Source: an uncultured Flavobacterium sp. (GTDB lineage: Bacteria > Bacteroidota > Bacteroidia > Flavobacteriales > Flavobacteriaceae). Taken from it: DNA of 64,000 nt. Shown one piece after another: positions 59,313 through 64,000 of this stretch. The stretch lies in the NCBI GenBank assembly GCA_934636265.1, contig CAKUAD010000006.1:1-64000 (forward strand), read 5' to 3'. Position numbers and translations under genes: made by a program. The notes below the pieces were generated by a model. That model was not told where the DNA came from. It did not search any database and saw only the letters and a list, made by a program, of their open reading frames with translations. Numbering within the stretch: the first letter of the stretch is position 1; each line of letters begins with the position of its first letter.

Positions 59313-60188
59313 CGTTTTAAAGTCGCCGTTTGTTTTTTTGATGGCGCGCCTTTCCCTAACCGAGGCAGGATGCGACGAGGCTACCCGTCCTTTGGTTTTG
59401 TCGCTTGGACTGTTTTGCTGCGCCATGTTTTTGGCCAGTGTGCTGTCGGGTAAAACCGCATTCATCGCATTTTGCAACTTGGTTTTCAACCCGGGAATTA
59501 TGACAGCGTCTCCCGCCAACAAACCATCGTAGGCCTCCCTGGCAACGTCGGCTGGATGTTGCAGCGAACCCTCGCGATATATTTTGGTGTGTTCCATTTT
59601 GGCTTTGTGAAAAAAGTCAGTATCGGTGGCATTGGGCTGCAAAGCCGATAGGGTTACTCCGGTGTCCTTTACTTCTTGAGTCAGGGCTTCGCTAAAAGAA
59701 AGGACAAAAGCTTTTGTGGCGGCGTAAACGGAAAAAAGAGGCGATGGAATTTTGGATACTGATGAGGCAACCTGCAGGATTTTGCCGTGGCCGCGCGAGA
59801 TCATGGCCGGCAGGAACAGCTTGGTCAGGCTGACCATCGAGGAAATGTTCAGGTTGATGATGTCGAGTTCGCGCCTCAGGTCAGTCTGTACAAACGCACC
59901 CCATTCACCCTGACCTGCATTGTTGACCAAAACCTCAACTTTGATACGTTCCTTTCGGCATTCCTCATAAATGTTGAGGGCGCTTGAAGGGTTAAACAAA
60001 TCGGCCTTGAGGGTATGGACTCGAATATCGGGATTCTCGGCTTTGAGCTCGGCGGCGGTAAGTATCAAATTCTCGACATGGCGCGCTACCAGCACAAGGC
60101 TGTATCCCTCACGGGCAAAAATTTTAGCCAATTCATACCCAATTCCACTCGTTGCACCCGTAATCAGTGCGTATCTGCGCAATTCCAT
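59310..60188 (-). CDS. Short-chain dehydrogenase/reductase
   Basis: 292 residues from the ATG at 60188 (MELRRYALITGATSGIGYELA). NAD(P)-binding TGxxxGIG motif at residues 10-16, NNAG in VLVNNAGQGEWG, catalytic YxxxK in SVYAATKAFVLSFSEAL. DltE/YqjQ-like subfamily, substrate unknown. The C-terminal 30 residues are basic and polar. Monocistronic. Confidence 0.88.
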   Translation of the reverse strand: MELRRYALITGATSGIGYELAKIFAREGYSLVLVARHVENLILTAAELKAENPDIRVHTLKADLFNPSSALNIYEECRKERIKVEVLVNNAGQGEWGAFVQTDLRRELDIINLNISSMVSLTKLFLPAMISRGHGKILQVASSVSKIPSPLFSVYAATKAFVLSFSEALTQEVKDTGVTLSALQPNATDTDFFHKAKMEHTKIYREGSLQHPADVAREAYDGLLAGDAVIIPGLKTKLQNAMNAVLPDSTLAKNMAQQNSPSDKTKGRVASSHPASVRERRAIKKTNGDFKT

Positions 60189-60341
60189 AGTGGTCAAGTT
60201 TAAAGATTGTCTTAAAGTTCCAAATCCATCCTTGCAAGATTTTATACAACCGGGATAAAAAGTTGTACCATTTCAATACGCCATTGCCCTGTAATTCAAA
60301 ATTCACATTGTGGAAATTTCTGTTCAATAGGCAATAAGTCG

Positions 60342-60349
60342 TATTTTTG
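60342..60349 (+). promoter_or_regulatory. -7 box TATTTTTG for tpx
   Basis: Exact TAnnTTTG match, 15 bases before the tpx ATG. No TTG at the standard distance. Confidence 0.5.
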
Positions 60350-60364
60350 CGTAAAACTTAAAAT

Positions 60365-60862
60365 ATGGCATCAATTACTCTTGGCGGAAATCCCGCCTCA
60401 ACCATAGGCCAGCTTCCACAGGTAGGGAGCCAGGCCCCGGCGTTTAATCTTATCGACATGAACCTTGAGCGCGTTTCACTGCAGGATTATGCCGGATCGC
60501 GTATTATCCTCAACGTGTTCCCAAGCATCGACACCGGCGTTTGCGCCACATCAACCCGAAAATTCAACGAGCGCGCCGCGTCTCTTAAAAATACCAAGGT
60601 TGTTTGCGTTTCCAAGGATCTTCCGTTTGCGTTTAAGCGTTTTTGCGGAGCCGAAGGGATTGACAATGTAGTCTGTCTGTCAGATTTTGCCACCGGCGAT
60701 TTTGGAAAGCAGTACGGACTGACCATGGCCGACACCAAGCTTGCCGGGCTGCATTCACGCGCGGTGATCATCTTGGACGAAACCGGAAAAGTAATCTATA
60801 CCGAGCAGGTATCTGACATAGCCAACGAACCCGATTACGAAGCTGCACTGGCTGCCCTGTAA
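60365..60862 (+). CDS. tpx: Thiol peroxidase
   Basis: 165 residues. Atypical 2-Cys peroxiredoxin: peroxidatic Cys in IDTGVCATSTRKFNE (about residue 60), resolving Cys in FKRFCGAEGIDNVV (about 94). The GNPASTIGQLPQVGSQAPAF start is typical. It reduces H2O2 and alkyl hydroperoxides using thioredoxin. First gene of a conserved operon; its stop overlaps the dgkA start (TAATG). Confidence 0.95.
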   Translation: MASITLGGNPASTIGQLPQVGSQAPAFNLIDMNLERVSLQDYAGSRIILNVFPSIDTGVCATSTRKFNERAASLKNTKVVCVSKDLPFAFKRFCGAEGIDNVVCLSDFATGDFGKQYGLTMADTKLAGLHSRAVIILDETGKVIYTEQVSDIANEPDYEAALAAL

Positions 60863-61239
60863 TGGATTTTGAAAAGGACAATTCCTTTTTTGGCGGACGT
60901 CTGAAAAGCATAGGATACGCGTTTCGCGGTGCCTTTAAACTTATCACCACCGAACACAGCGTGATGGTCCAATCCTTTATTGGGCTTGGCGTGACGCTTG
61001 CGGGTTTTTGGTTTGATATCTCGGCTACCGAGTGGATGCTGCAAATCCTGGCGCTGGGGCTGGTTCTTTCCATTGAAGGGCTTAATACGGCTATCGAAAA
61101 AATATCCGATTTCATTCACCCTGATTTCCATCCCAGGATTGGTTTTATTAAGGACATTTCGGCCGGGGCCGTGCTCTTTGCTGCCTTTGCGGCCATTGCC
61201 ATCGGACTGATCATTTATTTGCCCAGGATTTTAGGGTAA
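60862..61239 (+). CDS. Diacylglycerol kinase family (DgkA-like) membrane protein
   Basis: 125 residues. Three membrane helices, about residues 35-55, 58-76 and 98-120. Family motif EWMLQILALGLVLSIEGLNTAIEKISDFIHPD contains the catalytic Glu and the E-x-x-N-T-A-I-E metal site. It may phosphorylate undecaprenol or diacylglycerol; Gram-positive DgkA-type enzymes prefer undecaprenol. It acts in the inner membrane. Overlaps tpx by one base. Confidence 0.92.
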   Translation: MDFEKDNSFFGGRLKSIGYAFRGAFKLITTEHSVMVQSFIGLGVTLAGFWFDISATEWMLQILALGLVLSIEGLNTAIEKISDFIHPDFHPRIGFIKDISAGAVLFAAFAAIAIGLIIYLPRILG

Positions 61240-61244
61240 GTTTG
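61237..61244 (+). promoter_or_regulatory. Possible internal promoter box TAAGTTTG before ftsK
   Basis: Exact TAnnTTTG match at the end of the dgkA gene, 24 bases before the ftsK ATG; a TTTG at 61218-61221 is 15 bases upstream, rather close. Confidence 0.35.
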
Positions 61245-61268
61245 CTATTTTTACACCAACTGCGCACT

Positions 61269-63728
61269 ATGGCTAAAACGGCAAAACAGGCAACTAAGAC
61301 AAGCGAGAAGACTCCGCGTAAACCTTTTGTATTTACCAGGCAACACAAAGTGGTTGCAGGGATTATGCTGGTGCTCTTTTCGGTAGCGATGTTGCTGGCG
61401 TTTGTGTCGTTTTTTATTTATGGCCAGGCCGACCAGAGCACGCTGCAAGCCCTTGGCGACCGCAGTGAAAAGGCGCGCAATTGGTTGGGTAAATTTGGCG
61501 CGAACCTGGCCGACCTTTTTGTTTTTCGCGGATTTGGCGCGGCCTCCTTTATTTTCGTAAAACTCGTTTTCCTGACGGGAGCCTTTATGGTGCTCGACAT
61601 CCCGATGCGCAAACTCAAAAACACATGGTTTTGGGATTTGTTTGTCGTGGTTGTGCTGTCGGTGATTTTTGGATTCTTTGCCACTTCATTGCCGGAATTG
61701 GGCGGCACCATCGGTTATGAGATGAACCTGTTTTTGCAGGATTATATCGGCAAGACGGGAACTTTGCTGCTGCTGATTTTTGGCGTGGTGATTTATCTGA
61801 TTTTCAAAATCAAGATTTCGCCCGACGCGATCAAATCATTTTTTGAAAGGCCGGAAAAGCCTGAAGAACCGGTGCCGGCCATGGCTGATACGGGTGCTGA
61901 TGTCGATGGGATGGCCTACAATCTGGAGGAATACGCTGTCGATGAAAAAGACGACGAACTACTACCGGAGGAAGAGCCCGTACTCAAGCAGCCGTCCAAG
62001 TTTGAAATTGACCGCGAATCGCTCAAGCCTACCATCGGACACGCATCGGAGATTGCACTCGACGTAAAGCCAAGAACACCCGAACCTGTAATGCCAGCTC
62101 CGGTAACCGCACCTGAACCGGTGATTATCCCGACGGCCGACGAAGCCTTTGTCATTGAAAAAGCACCTGAAGAGGATTTGCTGTCAGAAAACCTGGCTGA
62201 AAAGCTGGTAGCTGATTTTGGGCTTTTTGACCCGACGCTGGAACTGTCAAACTACAAATTCCCGACGCTGGACCTGCTTAAGGATTATTCTTCGGGCGGG
62301 ATTACCATCAACCAGGAAGAACTGGAAGACAACAAAAACAACATTGTTGAGACCCTGCGCCATTACAAGATCGAGATTGCGCAGATCAAGGCAACCGTTG
62401 GACCGTCGGTAACGCTATATGAAATCGTTCCGGAGGCAGGCATCCGCATTTCCAAAATCAAAAGTCTGGAAGACGATATCGCACTCTCGCTGTCGGCACT
62501 GGGTATCCGCATCATCGCACCGATTCCCGGAAAAGGAACCATCGGCATCGAGGTGCCCAATAAGAACCCGACCATGGTTTCAATGCGAAGCGTGATCGGA
62601 TCGGCCAAATTCCAGGAAGCCGAAATGGAACTTCCGGTGGCCTTGGGCAAAACCATTTCAAACGAGACTTTCGTAGTCGATTTGGCCAAGATGCCGCACC
62701 TTTTGATGGCGGGTGCAACCGGTCAGGGTAAGTCAGTCGGACTTAATGCCGTGCTGACGTCGCTGCTTTACAAAAAGCATCCGGCCGAGGTAAAATTTGT
62801 CCTGGTCGACCCTAAAAAAGTTGAACTTACGCTATTCAACAAAATCGAGCGTCACTATCTGGCCAAATTGCCGGACATGGAAGACGCCATCATCACCGAT
62901 AACACCAAGGTCATCAACACGCTCAACTCGCTTTGTGTCGAGATGGACAACCGCTATTCCCTGCTAAAGGACGCTATGGTGCGGAACATCAAGGAATACA
63001 ACGAGAAGTTCAAAGCGCGCAAACTCAATCCGGAAAACGGACACCAGTTTTTGCCTTATATCGTTTTGGTGGTCGACGAATTTGCCGACCTGATCATGAC
63101 GGCGGGCAAGGAGGTCGAAACGCCAATCGCCCGACTGGCCCAACTTGCGCGTGCCATCGGGATTCACCTGATCATTGCCACCCAGCGTCCGTCGGTGAAC
63201 GTTATTACCGGTATCATCAAGGCCAACTTCCCGGCGCGTATTGCTTTTAGGGTGACGTCAAAGATTGATTCGCGCACCATTTTGGATACACAGGGAGCCG
63301 ACCAGCTTATCGGGCGGGGAGATTTGCTTTACACAAACGGAAACGATCTGGTCCGCGTGCAATGCGCCTTTGTCGACACGCCCGAGGTGGAGCGCATCAC
63401 CGAGTTTATCGGGGCGCAAAAGGCCTATCCAAACGCCTATTTGTTGCCTGAATTTGTGGGCGAGGACAGCGGTGTGAGTCTGGATTTTGACATCTCTGAA
63501 CGCGATCCGCTGTTCCGCGAAGCGGCCGAGGTGATTGTCACGGCCCAACAGGGTTCGGCATCATTGTTGCAACGCAAGCTCAAGTTAGGGTACAACCGCG
63601 CCGGGCGTCTGATTGACCAGCTCGAAGCGGCCGGAATCGTTGGTCCGTTTGAAGGCAGCAAAGCCCGGAACGTCAACATCCCTGATCTGACTTCGCTTGA
63701 ACAGTTTTTTAATAATGAAGAATCTTAA
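61269..63728 (+). CDS. ftsK: DNA translocase FtsK
   Basis: 819 residues from the ATG at 61269 (MAKTAKQATKTSE); a frame to 61242 exists. Four membrane helices lie in residues 30-190. A short acidic linker (about 200-320) follows. The motor has Walker A LLMAGATGQGKSVGLNA and Walker B IVLVVDEFADLIMTAGKE, then THxP-type LIIATQRPSVNVITG. The gamma winged helix (LLQRKLKLGYNRAGRLIDQLE) reads KOPS-type DNA signals. It pumps chromosome ends through the division septum and activates XerCD. Confidence 0.96.
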   Translation: MAKTAKQATKTSEKTPRKPFVFTRQHKVVAGIMLVLFSVAMLLAFVSFFIYGQADQSTLQALGDRSEKARNWLGKFGANLADLFVFRGFGAASFIFVKLVFLTGAFMVLDIPMRKLKNTWFWDLFVVVVLSVIFGFFATSLPELGGTIGYEMNLFLQDYIGKTGTLLLLIFGVVIYLIFKIKISPDAIKSFFERPEKPEEPVPAMADTGADVDGMAYNLEEYAVDEKDDELLPEEEPVLKQPSKFEIDRESLKPTIGHASEIALDVKPRTPEPVMPAPVTAPEPVIIPTADEAFVIEKAPEEDLLSENLAEKLVADFGLFDPTLELSNYKFPTLDLLKDYSSGGITINQEELEDNKNNIVETLRHYKIEIAQIKATVGPSVTLYEIVPEAGIRISKIKSLEDDIALSLSALGIRIIAPIPGKGTIGIEVPNKNPTMVSMRSVIGSAKFQEAEMELPVALGKTISNETFVVDLAKMPHLLMAGATGQGKSVGLNAVLTSLLYKKHPAEVKFVLVDPKKVELTLFNKIERHYLAKLPDMEDAIITDNTKVINTLNSLCVEMDNRYSLLKDAMVRNIKEYNEKFKARKLNPENGHQFLPYIVLVVDEFADLIMTAGKEVETPIARLAQLARAIGIHLIIATQRPSVNVITGIIKANFPARIAFRVTSKIDSRTILDTQGADQLIGRGDLLYTNGNDLVRVQCAFVDTPEVERITEFIGAQKAYPNAYLLPEFVGEDSGVSLDFDISERDPLFREAAEVIVTAQQGSASLLQRKLKLGYNRAGRLIDQLEAAGIVGPFEGSKARNVNIPDLTSLEQFFNNEES

Positions 63729-63731
63729 ACC

Positions 63732-64000
63732 ATGAAAAAAGTATTCCATGTCGTTCTGACTTTTTTTGTCGTGCTGTCGGTTAGCGCGCAGGACAAACGG
63801 GCCAAGAACCTGTTGGATGAGGTAACGGCCAAAATCCGTTCATACCAAAACATTACCATCGACTTTAAATACTCCTTGCAAAACAACAAAGAGAATGTCA
63901 ATCAGGAAAGCCGAGGTAATGTCATCATTGCCGGCAACAAATACGTCCTGAACCTGATGGGCGTCACCAAGATTTACGATGGCGTTAAGAGTTACACCAT
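63732..64000 (+). CDS. lolA: LolA-like outer membrane lipoprotein carrier, 5' part
   Basis: Starts three bases after the ftsK stop; cut by the window edge at codon 90. Signal peptide (MKKVFHVVLTFFVVLSVSAQ), then LLDEVTAKIRSYQNITIDF and NVIIAGNKYVLNLMGVTKIYDG, typical of LolA family proteins in Bacteroidetes. It would carry lipoproteins across the periplasm to the outer membrane. The ftsK-lolA order is conserved in Flavobacteria. Confidence 0.9.
   Translation, partial: MKKVFHVVLTFFVVLSVSAQDKRAKNLLDEVTAKIRSYQNITIDFKYSLQNNKENVNQESRGNVIIAGNKYVLNLMGVTKIYDGVKSYT

Overview
The window looks like chromosome of a Gram-negative member of the Bacteroidetes, most likely the family Flavobacteriaceae. Supporting signs are the promoter motif TAnnTTTG (often with an upstream TTG), many lipoproteins with short Lys-rich leaders, single-chain PurL, OxyR next to Dps, BshB1 with a menaquinone thioesterase/isochorismate synthase pair, the tpx-dgkA-ftsK-lolA order, and families largely seen in this group (DUF4920, DUF3667, LETM1-related, Spy-like ECF partner). 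Base composition is close to 50% GC by eye, high for the family. The stretches at about 24.95-25.95 kb and 39.24-40.66 kb are more AT-rich and hold gene debris.

Layout. 1-12 kb: envelope and lipoprotein genes, an ECF sigma factor with its two partners, an M49 peptidase, MazG-like NTP pyrophosphohydrolase, IlvE, a DUF4920/CXXCH lipoprotein pair, MnmD, and two tandem paralogous 65-residue proteins. 11-18.8 kb: oxidative stress and inorganic carbon genes (divergent oxyR/dps, SulP transporter with beta-carbonic anhydrase, Cu-Zn superoxide dismutase). 18.9-27.7 kb: a fatty acid beta-oxidation block read leftwards (acyl-CoA ligase, MarR regulator, HAD/enoyl-CoA hydratase fusion, thiolase, acyl-CoA dehydrogenase), interrupted between ligase and regulator by about 1 kb of foreign-looking DNA. 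27.7-39.1 kb: LtaS-family phosphotransferase with a membrane-anchored phosphatase, PurL, a beta-helix lipoprotein, and a coupled menI-menF-bshB1 operon. 39.15-40.9 kb: tRNA-His followed by a recombinase remnant and other debris. 41-44 kb: M28 peptidase, DUF3667 protein, dienelactone hydrolase. 44.4-51.4 kb: a six-gene leftward signalling cluster (two large kinases, two receivers, CheR, CheB) with no CheA, CheW or receptor. 51.5-64 kb: HNH protein, L,D-transpeptidase, a candidate structured RNA at 54601-54764, small hydrophilic proteins, antioxidant enzymes, an exonuclease/GIY-YIG fusion, and tpx-dgkA-ftsK-lolA.

The strongest unexplained items are the structured RNA with its own promoter-like box and terminator; a recurring arrangement in which the -7 box ends only 4-5 bases before the ATG, pointing to leaderless mRNAs; a perfect 12-bp palindrome in the marR promoter; paired-arm intergenic elements inside the beta-oxidation operon; and the tRNA-His debris island. 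I saw no CRISPR array, intact transposase, prophage or restriction-modification system. All statements come from reading the sequence; no searches or folding programs were run.
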